Assembly (NCBI GenBank): GCA_905221605.1
Contig: CAJNDS010002550.1
Location: 53,501 to 117,500, forward strand
Length of the DNA stretch: 64,000 bases
Direction of reading: 5' to 3'
From: Symbiodinium natans
Lineage: Eukaryota; Sar; Dinophyceae; Suessiales; Symbiodiniaceae
A program made the position numbers and the translations under genes. Shown here one piece after another: positions 30,044 through 40,052 of this stretch. The notes below the pieces were generated by a model. The model was not told the origin of the DNA, did not search any database, and saw nothing but the letters and a program-made list of their open reading frames with translations. Positions within the stretch are counted from its first letter, which is position 1; each line of letters opens with the position of its first letter.

Positions 30044-30267
30044 CAGTCCTGGTCCAAACAGCAAAGACTGCCAGCAGACCCACGAAGAAAAGCGGGGCAC
30101 CACAAAATCAGCTCCGAACTGTACGGGCGCGACGACACCATTGACAGCTTCTGGGTCCAGGAGACCACTGCACGCGAGGTCGCGCAGGGCTGGCGACCCC
30201 TGCGGCCCATTGCCCGAGGGGGCCAGTCGCCCACAATTGAACCTGCCTTCACAGTCCTGACAAGAGG
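30044..30267 (+). CDS. exon, chain 29.4-32.2 kb (3), longest
   Basis: Acceptor ATCTTCAAG|. 74 open codons (HHKISSELYGRDDTIDSFWV, then TTAREVAQGW), donor GG|GTGTTTAGG, phase out 2. The T-x-x-EV-x-x-GW text is faintly like the lead-in region of dinoflagellate reverse-transcriptase-like proteins, but no catalytic motif is seen; function unknown. Confidence 0.65.
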
Positions 30268-30365
30268 GTGTTTAGGCTTCAGGGGTTCAAGTTTGTGTTT
30301 AGGGTTTAGGGTTTAGGGTTTAGGGTTTAGGGTTTAGGGTTTAGGGGAGCTCTAGGGCCCTGTGA

Positions 30366-30553
30366 CATGCTTAAATAACTTGGAGGCAAGCATGTCTTTA
30401 CGAAGGAAGGACCAAACAAAGTGGCCCAGACGTTTGAGGCTGAGGTCCAATCCTGAAGTTGCGCTTGAGCCATCAGCATGAAGGAAAACGAATCGAGGCT
30501 CCTCAACCCACCTCTGGATGTCCTTGGAATCCTCGGTCGTTTCCGCTGGGGAA
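30366..30553. CDS. coding island, strand ambiguous
   Basis: Plus: 30477-30553, acceptor GAGCCATCAG|, frame MKENESRLLNPPLDVLGILG, donor GGAA|GTAAGT. Minus: about 30545-30366, acceptor ACTTCCCCAG|, more than 55 open codons (RWVEEPRFVFLHADGSSATS). The plus reading does not keep phase with the next chain exon. Confidence 0.4.
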
Positions 30554-30851
30554 GTAAGTAGGAAATTGGGAAACTAAGGATCTTGAATGGACTACAGTAA
30601 GATTCACCCTTTACGGCTCAAATCCATACTGCTCCAGAGCCTTGGATAGTCAACGACCCTGAAAGTCATAAAGCCCTAAACTAGCATGCTTAAACCACCC
30701 AAAGAACCCGTAAGCCCCCAAAGGCCCTAAAGAAACTCAAAGCCCTCAAGGCCCAAAACCCTGAACACGTAAACCCCAAGCTCTCAGAGCACTACGCATA
30801 AAGGGCCCGTTAAAGGGGGTAAAGGGTCTAGTAGCCCATCCTGGGAGGGGA

Positions 30852-30957
30852 CCCTAAACCCAAAACCCTAAACCCTAAACCCTAAACCCTAAACCCTAAA
30901 CCCTAAACCCTAAACCCTAAACCCTAAACCCTAAACCCTAAACCCTAAACCCTAAAC
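30852..30957 (+). repeat. perfect CCCTAAA array
   Basis: About 14 uninterrupted units. Confidence 0.95.
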
Positions 30958-30972
30958 TCAAACCCTAACCAG

Positions 30973-31066
30973 CCAGGTCTGCCAGGCGGTGCAGCTTTCG
31001 CCTGCGGTCGAGCTGAGGACGGAGGAGTTGGCGCCCGGGCCTGGTTTCGCCTTGGGTTGGGGGGGG
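30973..31066 (+). CDS. exon, chain 29.4-32.2 kb (4)
   Basis: Acceptor CCTAACCAG|, one leading base (fits phase out 2 of exon 3), frame CQAVQLSPAVELRTEELAPG, exit GGG|GTTTAGGG through a G run (phase 0) or TTGG|GTTGGG. Confidence 0.6.
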
Positions 31067-31067
31067 G

Positions 31068-31260
31068 TTTAGGGTTTAGGGTTTAGGGTTTAGGGTTTAG
31101 GGTTTAGGGTTTGGGGTTTTGGGGTTTAGGGTCTAGGGTTGGGGGGTGGGGGGGGGTCTTCAAGATGCTTTTTAGGTCTGAGGGCCGGGTCGGGGTTTAG
31201 GATTTAGGGTTTGGGGTGTAGGGTTTAGGGTTTAGGGTTTAGGGTCTAGGGCCACTGGGC
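31068..31260 (+). repeat. TTTAGGG array
   Basis: TTTAGGG and TTTGGGG units with a G-rich interruption at 31139-31156. Confidence 0.85.
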
Positions 31261-31444
31261 CTCCTGCCGGGTGTCGAAAAGCCCTACAATTGCCCTTAAG
31301 TTCCTCATCTTGTTGCAACCTTGCCTTTGTGGTGCTTTGCTGTAACTTTAGATCCTTAGCCTTTTTCGGTTTATTGGGTTTCCTATAGCAAGGCAGCTAA
31401 AAGTTTAATTTATAGCTACCCTCCTACATGCAGCCAAGTTGAGT

Positions 31445-31730
31445 AGCTCTAAGGGTAGTTGCATGGTCTCTGGATATGGCCCCCTACCTTCCTTAAAAGG
31501 GTTCTGGAGTCTGGGCAGTCTGGGCCTTGTGCGTTGTATAGGATACATAAGGGGTGTATAAGTCTAAGGGTAGTTTCATGGTCCCTTAATTATGGGCCCC
31601 TAATAGGTGACCGCTTATATGCCCCTTAAATACCCTGTGCAAAGTAAGGGCCTATACATCAGAAGCCTTTAAAGGAGGTAAGGGACCATATTGAGGGCCC
31701 ATGAAAATACCCTTAGTCTAAGGGGTCCCC
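31445..31730. mobile_element. two family B elements
   Basis: AAGGGTAGTTGCATGGTC at 31448 starts a partial copy. A full copy spans 31563-31728: TCTAAGGGTAGTTTCATGGTCC left, CCCATGAAAATACCCTTAG right. Confidence 0.65.
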
Positions 31731-32085
31731 TTTGCAGCATGTGCAGGGGCCATGTTACAAGAACAGCCCGAAAGTGCAGATGCCATCCATGTAGCTTTCA
31801 AGACTATGCAGGGGCCATTTTAGGGGAGTCAGGGTTTAGGGTGTAGGGTTTAGGTTTTAGGTTTTAGGGTTTAGGGTTTAGGAGCCATATGCGGGGGGGT
31901 GGGGGGGGGGGGGTTCTTGGTCATTTAGGCTCCTGCATCGCGAACACGGTGAAAGGAATGGGATCCATGTCGACTGCTCAAACGAAAAAAACTACACTAA
32001 TATACACTAAACCCCAAACCCCAAACCCTAAATCCCAGACCCCAAACCCTAAACCCTAAACCCGAAACCCATCCTGGCTTCGAAG

Positions 32086-32169
32086 GCGCTCATGCTGCGC
32101 GGCTCCGCGCAAGCGCCTTCCGCACGGCCCCAGGCACTGTGGGTGCATGGCAAACCAGCGGCCAGCAGG
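32086..32169 (+). CDS. exon, chain 29.4-32.2 kb (5)
   Basis: Acceptor GGCTTCGAAG|, frame with SARPQALWVHGKPAASR, donor AGG|GTTTGAAG, phase 0. Last recognisable exon before the cysteine-repeat gene. Confidence 0.55.
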
Positions 32170-32349
32170 GTTTGAAGTTGGGGCTCAGGAAAAGGTTTAG
32201 GGTTTAGGGTTTAGGGTTTAGGGTTCAGGGTTCAGGGTTTAGGGTTTCGGATTTGGGGTTTAGGGTTTAGGGTTTAGGGTTTAGGGTTTGGCGTGTGACC
32301 ATGCTTGGCTCAGGAATTTCCGTAGCTAACCAGCAGTCTGTTTGCTTGG

Positions 32350-32381
32350 CAGCCTGGCATCGAGCCGTCGTCAGCTTTGTC
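32350..32381 (+). promoter_or_regulatory. possible trans-splice acceptor and 5' leader
   Basis: TCTGTTTGCTTGGCAG followed by a second AG at 32372-32373 lies just before the ATG. In dinoflagellates mRNAs receive a spliced leader at such an AG. Inference only. Confidence 0.35.
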
Positions 32382-33272
32382 ATGGCCATGGCTCGTACAC
32401 TTGGGCTCAGCCTAGTTCTTGCTTTGGCTTCAGCAGAGTCCTTGCACGATTGCATTGAAAGCAAGTGCCGCGGCTGTGGCGGTGAGCAATGTCAGCTTTG
32501 CCGTGAAGACCACAACACCGTGTCTGCTTGCGTGTCATCTTGCATGGACACCCTTTGTCATGGCTGCGGGGGGGAGCAGTGCCAGCTTTGTCGCGAGGAT
32601 GCGAAGACGGTCGAATCCTGCTGCTCCCAGCAAGGACTGGAATCGGTAACTTCGCAGATCGACATGTGCAAGGCCCACCCTCCGACTCCTACGACGCCTT
32701 GCGCTGGCTTGTACGGGGCCGAAAGCCTTCAATGTGCCTGGGAGGAGGATGTGAAGACCTGCATGGAGACCACCTGCCGCGGTTGCGGCGGCGAGCAGTG
32801 CCAGTTGTGCCGCGAAGATGCTTCGAGGATCGACAGCTGCTGCCAGGACCACTGGCACTCAGTGGATCCGCCGCAGATCTGTAAGGATGCCAAGGACAAG
32901 CTGGAATCCAACCAGGATCCGTGCGACGGGCTCTACGGCTCCCAGGGCCTGCAGTGTGCATGGGAGCAAGATGCCAAGAGCTGCGTGGAGGCTGCCTGCA
33001 AGGGTTGCGGCGGTGAGCAGTGCCAGCTGTGCCGCCAAGATTTTTCGAGGATCGCCAACTGCTGTGATGACCACTACCACTCCGTTGATCCGCCGAAGAT
33101 GTGCAAAGATGCCAAGGAAGAAGCTGTTACCAGCTGTTTCGACAGCAAGTGCCACGGCTGTGGTGGTGAACAGTGCCAGCTGTGCCGTGAAGATGCCAGG
33201 AGCGAATGCTGCACTGGGGCCATGCGAACTCCTTCCTGCGAGGCTTCCAACAAGATGCCAGTTCTTCCATAG
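32382..33272 (+). CDS. secreted cysteine-repeat protein, uninterrupted
   Basis: 296 codons from the chosen ATG (MAMARTLGLSLVLALASAES), which gives a signal peptide; the frame is open further upstream but that part is not secretory-like. Mature part: five copies of GCGGEQCQLCRED/RQD at about 32469, 32565, 32784, 33006 and 33162, each with C-x3-C before and paired Cys after. Copies 3 and 4 are followed by HSVDPP and CKDAK. Cys content suggests a disulfide-rich extracellular or cell-wall protein, or a metal binder; function unknown. No intron, strongly G/C-ending codons, unlike the fragmented neighbours. Ends TAG. Confidence 0.85.
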   Translation: MAMARTLGLSLVLALASAESLHDCIESKCRGCGGEQCQLCREDHNTVSACVSSCMDTLCHGCGGEQCQLCREDAKTVESCCSQQGLESVTSQIDMCKAHPPTPTTPCAGLYGAESLQCAWEEDVKTCMETTCRGCGGEQCQLCREDASRIDSCCQDHWHSVDPPQICKDAKDKLESNQDPCDGLYGSQGLQCAWEQDAKSCVEAACKGCGGEQCQLCRQDFSRIANCCDDHYHSVDPPKMCKDAKEEAVTSCFDSKCHGCGGEQCQLCREDARSECCTGAMRTPSCEASNKMPVLP

Positions 33273-33708
33273 GCCGTCAACGTGCCGAGGTGTACAGCTG
33301 CGTTGCGTGGCTGTTGGTTCCGCTTCGAAGGAAGCTTGCAAGTATGCTTAGAGTCTTAGAGACCGATTTTGGGATAAATTTCAGTTGAGGACAGAAGTTC
33401 CTGACAGTTCCCGCTTCAGCAATCAATTATGCCTTTTGGACCATCTGCATGAGGTTTCATTCCCAGCAGATCAGAATGCAACATCTTCAAACTCCTATGC
33501 GAGCGTGCGAGTGAAAGGCAGGTGTTGGCATTAGGGGCTGGGTAGTTATAGCCTTTAACCTGTTAGCAAGTCTCACGCCTGACGCTGGGGACTCGCTTGT
33601 GCACAGGACACGCTTTAACCTTTTTGGTTACATATATATATATATATATACGCCTATTACAAATAAAAGGTTTACCTTTGCTGGGCTAGGGTATTCAGCC
33701 CCTCAAGG
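33273..33708 (+). other. 3' flank of the cysteine-repeat gene
   Basis: No coding feature seen. Contains a (TA)n run at 33631-33650. Probably 3' UTR and spacer. Confidence 0.5.
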
Positions 33709-33817
33709 TTTAGGGTTTAGGGTTTAGGGTTTAGGGTTTAGGGTTTAGGGTTTAGGGTTTAGGGTTTAGGGTTTAGGGTTTAGGGTTTAGGGTTTAGGGT
33801 TTAGGGTTTAGGGTTTA
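33709..33817 (+). repeat. perfect TTTAGGG array
   Basis: About 15 uninterrupted units, among the longest clean TTTAGGG runs. Confidence 0.95.
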
Positions 33818-34242
33818 GTATATAAGGCTCCTTCTTAATGTTGGTGAGTTTATAATATTGGGTTTCTTGCTAAAAATACAAGGAATATATGCCTCACTTA
33901 GTATGATGTAGGAGCGGATGCAGAGATGAAGCTGTTTTGGAAGCCGAAACCGGAACCTGAACCCGAAGCCCTATACCCCAGCCCATCAATGCAAAACTAA
34001 GCCCTCAGTCCTAAACGCTAAACCGTAAAACCACGGTTTTCTGCACCTCAAGCGAGAACCCGAAGCCCTACACTCTAAGCCCTTAGCCCTGAACCCGCAA
34101 ACCAAGAAATTTTTGCACCCTCAGCCTACAACCCGAAGTCCTACACCCTAAGACATAAGCCTTAAAAAACCCAAACCCTAAACCCTGAACCCTAAACCCC
34201 AACCCAAAACCCTAAACCCTGAACCCTAAACCCTGGTCTGGA

Positions 34243-34316
34243 ATGGAGGCGGCTGCGGTGCTCGCGGCCGCTGCAGAGGGCGGGTGTGGCCAGGCGTCGG
34301 CACGTCTAGGGCCAGG
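34243..34316 (+). CDS. candidate exon, Ala-rich
   Basis: Island between CCCTAAA and TTTAGGG arrays. Plus frame MEAAAVLAAAAEGGCGQASA with donor GG|GTTTAGG but no clear acceptor. The minus strand is open with a Pro/Arg-rich peptide. Confidence 0.35.
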
Positions 34317-34440
34317 GTTTAGGTTTTGCGGTTTAGGGTTTTGGGTTAGGGTTTAGGGTTTAGAGTTTAGGATTTAGGGTTTAGGGTTTAGGGTTTAGGG
34401 TTTAGGGTTTAGGGTTTAGGGTTTAGGGTTTAGGGTGTAG
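34317..34440 (+). repeat. TTTAGGG array
   Basis: About 15 units, several with small changes. Confidence 0.9.
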
Positions 34441-34692
34441 GGCAAGGGAAGTTACGCGGGTCCCTTAACGTGGTCCCTTACCCGGTTTAGGGGATTTAGG
34501 GAGGGGTTAGGGGTTTAGGGTCTAGGGTTTTCATTACCCTATAAGGCTCCAAGGACTCCTGCTTTTAGGTTTTTGGGCCCGCAGGTTGAGCCTAAGGGTT
34601 AATGTGGTCCCTTACCTGCTTGAAGGATTCAGAAGTGCAACCTGAACTCCAAACCCTAGGTACACAAAAACCTTGGGTGCCGATTTTGTATC

Positions 34693-34812
34693 CTAGCTTG
34701 ATAGCCCAGTGGTGTCCTTTACCCTTGTTTTCGTTACGTGTTCCCTGATACAGTAACGAACCCAAGAAAGGGTGCCCTGATTATAAGATGGTTCCCGGGC
34801 TACTAAGCTAGG
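34693..34812. mobile_element. family G element
   Basis: CTTGATAGCCCAGTGGTG left; TTCCCGGGCTACTAAGC right; internal GGTGTCC/GGGTGCCC pairs. Confidence 0.65.
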
Positions 34813-36119
34813 TTGCCTGCTGGGCCAGGAGGGCTATAGTGGGCCCTGCAATCCCCATAATGACTCCTACAAAGGACCTTTTTTAAGAGGTTACAGGCTA
34901 TAATAGCCCGTCCTGGGGAGCAGAGGCAGGTTGCAGTTGCACTCTCTTTTGGAGCCTTAAGACAAACAGTCCTTCCTATACCTAGGTTGCTGGGAACCTC
35001 AACCCTAAACCCTAGCCCTAAACCCGAAACCCGAAACCCTAAACCCCCTAAGCTGCTAGTAGGGTTGGCGTGTCTTAAGCTTGCTGGTAGGCCTGCCGTG
35101 ATGCAGCGACTTGGCACAGATTTGGGGGGTGGCGGGGAGGGGGGGGTTTAGGGTTTAGGGTCTGGGCTTTACCCATTTCGGAAGACACCAAGAGCTAGAT
35201 GCACTTCCCTTCTTTGAGAGTGCATAGCTTAGTCTCGGCGAAGCTTGAATTAAGGAGGGGCCCTTGCAAGGGACCTTAGGGGTTGTTTAGGGGTTGTTTG
35301 AGGGCTACTTAGGTATATAGGGACTCTATAAGGTATAGAGGGGTTATATAGGGGATTAAGATCAAGGGTGCCTACTAGGGGTCCCTCCTTTTACCCCTGA
35401 ATTGAATTTGGCTGAATCTTTGAGCCCTGAACTAACCCTGGGGGTGATGTACTCTACACTTCTCTAAGCCCTATGATGGCACATGCATCATAAGCACTCT
35501 TCGGCTTTTGGTCTCACTTGGAGTCCCCGACGCCGCGCCCCTAACATACCCGCACCACAGGTTAAGATGAGTTTAGGGTTTAGGGTCTAGGCTTTAGGGT
35601 CTAGGGTTTAGGGTTTAGGGTTTAGGTCCAGAATCAGCATCTACGGAGACTGCGTCAGAATCTCGGTTATTGTGGGTCCAACCCGTAGGCTCAAAATAGC
35701 CCAAACAAACCTTAGGAACAAGGCCTTTGGGCCCCAAAAACATTAAAAAATTCGAGGTGGAGCCTTCGAGTAATAAAGCCCCTCTTTGGCCTAAAACCTT
35801 AAAGCCGAAAGCCTAAGCCCTAATTAAACCCTAAACCCTAAACCCTAAACCCTAAACCCCTCCCTAAACCCTGCCCGTGATGCCACGGGCGACCTGAGGT
35901 TATTTCAGCCTTGGAGGCCATGCCATTCAAAGTCCCCGCGGCCCCGGAAAAAGGCCGGGACAGCCGTGGGTTGCTAGGATTCAGGGTTTTCCCCGAAGCA
36001 AAAAAAACACCAGCCCTAAACCCTAGCCCTAAACCCTAAACCCTACACCCTAAACCCTAAACCCTAAACCCTAAACCCTAAACCCTAAACCGGCTCGCGC
36101 CTGGGATTTCTGACTCCAG
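34813..36119. other. stretch with no supported exon
   Basis: Holds a family K-like element (about 34850-34920), a family I element (35258-35395), CCCTAAA at 34999-35040 and 35826-35870, TTTAGGG at 35570-35625, and CCCTAAA at 36010-36090. Confidence 0.4.
35258..35398. mobile_element. family I element
   Basis: GGGGCCCTTGCAAGGGACCT ... TACTTAGGTATATAGGGACT ... GGGGTCCCTCCTTTTACCCC. The same order of words recurs at 50977-51085. Confidence 0.5.
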
Positions 36120-36193
36120 GTGGCTGACCTGTGCCGACTCCTTGCCTTTCAACCTTTTAGCATTTCAGCACAGCTTAGGCGCATTCATGGATG
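36120..36193 (+). CDS. exon, function unknown
   Basis: Good acceptor TTTCTGACTCCAG|, frame VADLCRLLAFQPFSISAQLR, donor TG|GTTTAGGG, phase out 2. Confidence 0.6.
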
Positions 36194-36245
36194 GTTTAGG
36201 GTTTAGGGTTTAGGGTTTAGGGTTTAGGGTTTAGGGCTTAGGGCT
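36194..36245 (+). repeat. TTTAGGG array
   Basis: Seven units directly at the exon end. Confidence 0.95.
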
Positions 36246-36377
36246 TAGGGTTTTGGGTTTTGGGTTTAGACCCTAGCAGGGGATCAGACATAATATCCAT
36301 ATATACATACATCGGACAAATAAGCAGTAAAATTAACAAAGAATATCTCAAACAAGCATATATGAATAATACTACAT

Positions 36378-36640
36378 ATATATATATATATATATAGCGA
36401 GCATGTGAAAACCTATCCATCTATCCATTCCTCTCTTTCTCTCTCTGTCTATCTCTCGATCTCTGGATCTCTCGAGCTCTCGATCTCTCGATCTCTGGAT
36501 CTCTCGATCTCTCGATCTCTCGATCTCTCGATCTCTCGATCTCTCTATCTCTCTATCTCTCTATCTCCCTGTCTCTCCGTCTCTATCTCTCTGTCTATAT
36601 GTATATATATATATATATATTTATCTATCCATCTACACAT
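36378..36640. repeat. CTCTCGAT/CTCTCTAT low-complexity run
   Basis: TA repeat, then about 150 bases of CTCTCGAT and CTCTCTAT units, then TA again. It yields a Ser/Leu/Arg pseudo-peptide, not a gene. Confidence 0.85.
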
Positions 36641-36696
36641 AGCGCTAACCCTTGATAACAGCTAACCAAACTAGGTCAGTGACCCATATTGCCTAG

Positions 36697-36783
36697 CAGG
36701 TCTAGACAAGGTGCGCATCAACCGCGGAGCTTTTGAATGGTTGTGGGACTTGACCGAGGACTACGCCCCTTTGGCCACTAAGG
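36697..36783 (+). CDS. exon, function unknown
   Basis: Acceptor GCCTAG|, two leading bases, frame with VRINRGAFEWLWDLTEDYAP, donor AAGG|GTTTAGGG, phase out 1. Aromatic, acidic helix-like. Confidence 0.6.
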
Positions 36784-37394
36784 GTTTAGGGTTTAGGGTT
36801 TCGGGTTTAGGGTTTAGGGTTTAGGGTTTAGGGTTATGGCAAGTTTAGGTCTAGGGCTTCTCAGGGCTTCTTCGGGTTCAGGGTTCCCCCCATTCATACT
36901 CTTTGGGACGTGAGTCTCTTTCGTGTCTAGGGATACAAGTACGGGCCCCTAGTCATTCGTAGAGGTATAAGTATAAGGGCCCAAAATGAAACTGGGAAGC
37001 GCTTAGGTTGCTAAGTTAGTACAGTAAGGGGGCCCCTGTGTTAATAGGGCTTGCAGTTTACTGCTTCTTTGTGCCTGTTAGGCCCCGCTTCTCCTTTTGA
37101 GGTTGGCTGCCGGGGCTTGGCCTCGGGTGTCTAGCGCTTCAAGGTTTTACTTGCCGGTCCTGCATAGTGAGTTTGAGGAGTCAGGTACCCTAAGGCCCTA
37201 AGCCCCAAACCCCCTAGTTACCCTAAACTTCCCCAGACACCCTTGTTAGTTGCCCCTCAACCCTCAACCCCTCAGTTACCCTAAACCCTAAACCCTAAAC
37301 ACCCTCACAGCATGCCTAGTTTCCCGATTATCCTCTTAATCGAAGGCTATTTTCATGGTTCCTTAGTATGGGCCCGCTAAATGGGGACCACTTA

Positions 37395-37490
37395 GGGTTC
37401 AGGGTTAGGGTTTAGGGTTTAGGATTTAGGGTTTCGGGTTTAGGGTTTAGGTTTAGGGTTTAGGTTCAAGGTTAGGGTTTAGGGTTTACC
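37395..37490 (+). repeat. degenerate TTTAGGG array
   Basis: Mixed TTTAGGG/TTTCGGG/GATTTAGG units, followed at 37660-37690 by CCCTAAA. Confidence 0.8.
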
Positions 37491-37863
37491 CTTTAAAACT
37501 CAAGGGCCCACCCTAATCCTTGAGTTCCAGATCCCACAAAATCCACCTCAGACCCTGCAAATTTTCATGCCATGCAAGCCCCAAACCCAAAGCCCAGACC
37601 CCTAAACCCCTAAAAACCGAAACCCCTAAACCTTTCAACCCCAAACCCTTAAAGCCCTAAGCCCTAAACCCTAAACCCTAAACCCTGAACCCAAAAGCCC
37701 TCAACCTCCAGTCCCGAAGCCCGGAACCCCTAAACCCTACTGGCTCAAAACCCAACTTTTCAACTTTTGGGCTTCTTGTGAGGTAGTTTATTCTGAAAGT
37801 TTCAACTTGTACTTCCTTGGGTTTTGGGCCAGTAAGAAACCCCCAGACCCTTAAAACTCCCAG

Positions 37864-37980
37864 ACCCCTGGACCTCGAAGTATCTGACGGGGCCAAGGTT
37901 TTAGTATCAGAACCCGTTTCCGAGCACATTGACAGAGTGCAGACGTCCGGGTGCCCGGTTGCCGGATGTCTGTTCTTGGG
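37864..37980 (+). CDS. exon, function unknown
   Basis: Acceptor AACTCCCAG|, one leading base, frame with AKVLVSEPVSEHIDRVQTSG and a C-P-V-A-G-C motif, donor GG|GTTTAGG, phase out 2. 39 codons, the other frames closed. Convincing coding character; no family named. Confidence 0.65.
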
Positions 37981-38762
37981 GTTTAGGTTTTAGGGTTTGG
38001 AGTTTAGGGTTTAGGGTTAATTAGGGTTTAGGGTTTAGGCCTTCGCCTCAACTCTAAACCCTACACCCGAAACCCTCAAGCTCCTACAAGTTGCAGTTAT
38101 TCAAAAGATAACAAAAGAACGGGTTAGGGTTTAGGGTTGGGGGTTTAGGGTTGGGGGTTTAGGGTTGGGGGTTTGTGGGGTTTAGGCGGCTTGGGTGACC
38201 TCAACTTTCCTCGAAACTGTCCCCAAGTTAAAACGAAAACTCCTCGACACTTTCCTTGAGATTTTCCCCGGACCTGAACCCTTAATACATTTTTTCAACA
38301 AAGCCCTAAACCCTAGGTTGAGTTGCGGGGGTGTCGGCTGAAGATTCGTGGGGGGGGGGGGGGTTCAGAGGGGGGGTCGTGGTTCGGGTTTCAAAACTTC
38401 AAAAGGCTTCACCTTAGGAACCCAAAACCCACCCTTTTTGTAGGTGTTTAGGTACAGGATTCTCAGGAAGCCTGCAACAAGACAGGTTTTGGGTTCTCAG
38501 GGCCGGGTTAGGGTTCAGAGTTGAGGTTCAGAGTTCCGGGGGTGGAGCCCTAAACGCCTTTTTTTCCTGAACCCCTATACCCTCACCCCTCAAGCCCGAA
38601 CATTTGCAACCTTAAGTGCGGAAACCGAAGCCCAAAAGCGACATGAAACCTCTGCAGCCTTCATGAATTCCGAGCTCAAGCCCTAAACCCTCAACCCGAA
38701 ACCCTAAACCCTAAACCCTGAACCCTAAACCCTAAACCCTAAACCCTAAAAGCGCAAAGCAG

Positions 38763-38845
38763 AGGACATCGGACAGCGCGGCTGGTCGTTCTCTGCTGTC
38801 GTTTTTCACTGGGCTGGCGCGAGCCCAGGAGACGTCAAGTGGAGG
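38763..38845 (+). CDS. exon, function unknown
   Basis: Acceptor GCAAAGCAG|, frame TSDSAAGRSLLSFFTGLARA, donor GG|GTTTAGGG, phase out 2. Confidence 0.6.
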
Positions 38846-38924
38846 GTTTAGGGTTTAGGGTTTGGGGGTTGGCGTTTGGGGGTTTAGGTCCGCAGGACGA
38901 ACCGCTTCAGATTTTCGGGGTGGG

Positions 38925-39013
38925 GGGGGGGTGGAGGGGGGTGGGGGGTGAGGCGTGTGAGGGGGAGGGGGGGGAGGTGGGGGTGAGGAGGGGGGGTGAG
39001 GGGGGGGGGGGGG
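38925..39013. repeat. G-rich low-complexity tract
   Basis: GGGGGGTGGAGGGG-type text; source of Pro-rich minus-strand and Gly-rich plus-strand pseudo-peptides. Confidence 0.85.
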
Positions 39014-39014
39014 C

Positions 39015-39218
39015 TTGGTGCGACTGCCATGCCGAAAAGTTTCTTCTGTGCAGCGCTGCCACAAGCCTTTTGCGTGCATGCCCACAACGCAGGAATGTTT
39101 TATGAAGAACACACTGCGGAAGCGTTTCCGCAACCAGACGCGCTGTCAACAAGTGTTCATGCCTTTGCGAGCATGCCAGCAACACGGCTATTTACAGCAT
39201 AATTGCCTCTTCCTATAA
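39015..39218 (+). CDS. possible exon, uncertain
   Basis: Several frames on both strands are open over this G/C-balanced stretch. One plus frame has regularly spaced Cys (RCHKPFACMPTTQECF). No clear pair of splice sites, so only a weak call. Confidence 0.3.
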   Translation: MVRLPCRKVSSVQRCHKPFACMPTTQECFMKNTLRKRFRNQTRCQQVFMPLRACQQHGYLQHNCLFL

Positions 39219-39605
39219 CATATTAACCTTCACCACCAACCATGTGTTCAATTTCAGGAAAGAGTTTCGACCTCCTGCTGTCAACCCCAAAACCCTCACC
39301 ATGCGTCCAAAACTTTAGGGTTTAGGGTTGCAGCGGTTCCAAAGAGTAATTAGCAAAGCTTTTGGACCCCAAACGTTGCGAAGCAAAACCTCGTTTCATG
39401 TGGCAGGCGCGGTACTTTCAGCGTGCGTGTCTCTGAGCCCCTGCGCTTAACCCCGTCCCCGTCCGGTCTAGGGTTTAGGGTTTAGGGTTTAGGGTTTAGG
39501 GTTTAGGGTTTAGGGGTTTAGGGTTTAGGGTTAGGGGTTAAGGGTTACAGTGTTGGGTTTCCACTCCCTGTGCGTAAACTGCGGTCGCCAACCCCGACCT
39601 CAGAA

Positions 39606-39745
39606 ACTTGGCAGCCCAGCGGTGCCCTCTTGCCCTTTTGTTGGTTCTGGGTTCCCTCTTTACACAAAGTAACGAACTTGTAGGGTTTCGGGTTTAGGGT
39701 ACCCCTCGTTCTACATGGCAAAAGAGAGGCTAGCAAGCAAGCTGA
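39606..39745. mobile_element. family G element
   Basis: CTTGGCAGCCCAGCGGTGCC left and GAGGCTAGCAAGC right, with TTTCGGGTTTAGGGT in the right arm. Confidence 0.55.
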
Positions 39746-39837
39746 ATCCAAGCTTTAAAGCCCAACCCCTAAACCCTGAGCTGAATCCCATCCCTGAAGC
39801 CTTATAATAATCCCCAAACCATAATTAAGCCCTGAAC

Positions 39838-39958
39838 CCCAAACCCTAAATCCTAAACCCTAAACCCTAAACCCTAAACCCTAAACCCTAAACCCTAAAC
39901 CCTAAACCCTAAACCCTAAACCCTAAACCCTAAACCCCAAACCCCAAACCCTAAACCC
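39838..39958 (+). repeat. CCCTAAA array
   Basis: About 17 units; the last few are CCCCAAA. Confidence 0.95.
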
Positions 39959-39971
39959 CATCCCTCCGAAG

Positions 39972-40052
39972 GAGTTGCATAGCAGCGCCCGCTGCTTTAA
40001 CGAAGTTTTTGATGAAACCAGCGAGCCGGTTCGGCTCCTTTGCCTGACTTAG
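39972..40052 (+). CDS. exon, possibly terminal
   Basis: Acceptor CCTCCGAAG|, frame SARCFNEVFDETSEPVRLLC, then ACT TAG where TAG is part of the first repeat unit (CTTAGGG). Either the last exon of a gene, or an internal exon using a GC/GA donor just upstream. Confidence 0.6.
   Translation, partial: ELHSSARCFNEVFDETSEPVRLLCLT

Noticed and set aside
30044-30267. Reverse-transcriptase fragment
   Set aside because: The T-x-x-EV-x-x-GW resemblance is slight, and no catalytic YxDD-type motif is found nearby.
32419-33388. Overlapping frames on both strands of the cysteine-repeat gene
   Set aside because: Shadows of the 32382-33272 gene; they lack its repeat logic and signal peptide.
36405-36665. 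Ser/Leu/Arg-rich 86-codon frame
   Set aside because: Translation of a CTCTCGAT low-complexity run.
38855-39133. Pro-rich minus-strand frames
   Set aside because: Arise from the G-rich tract at 38925-39013.
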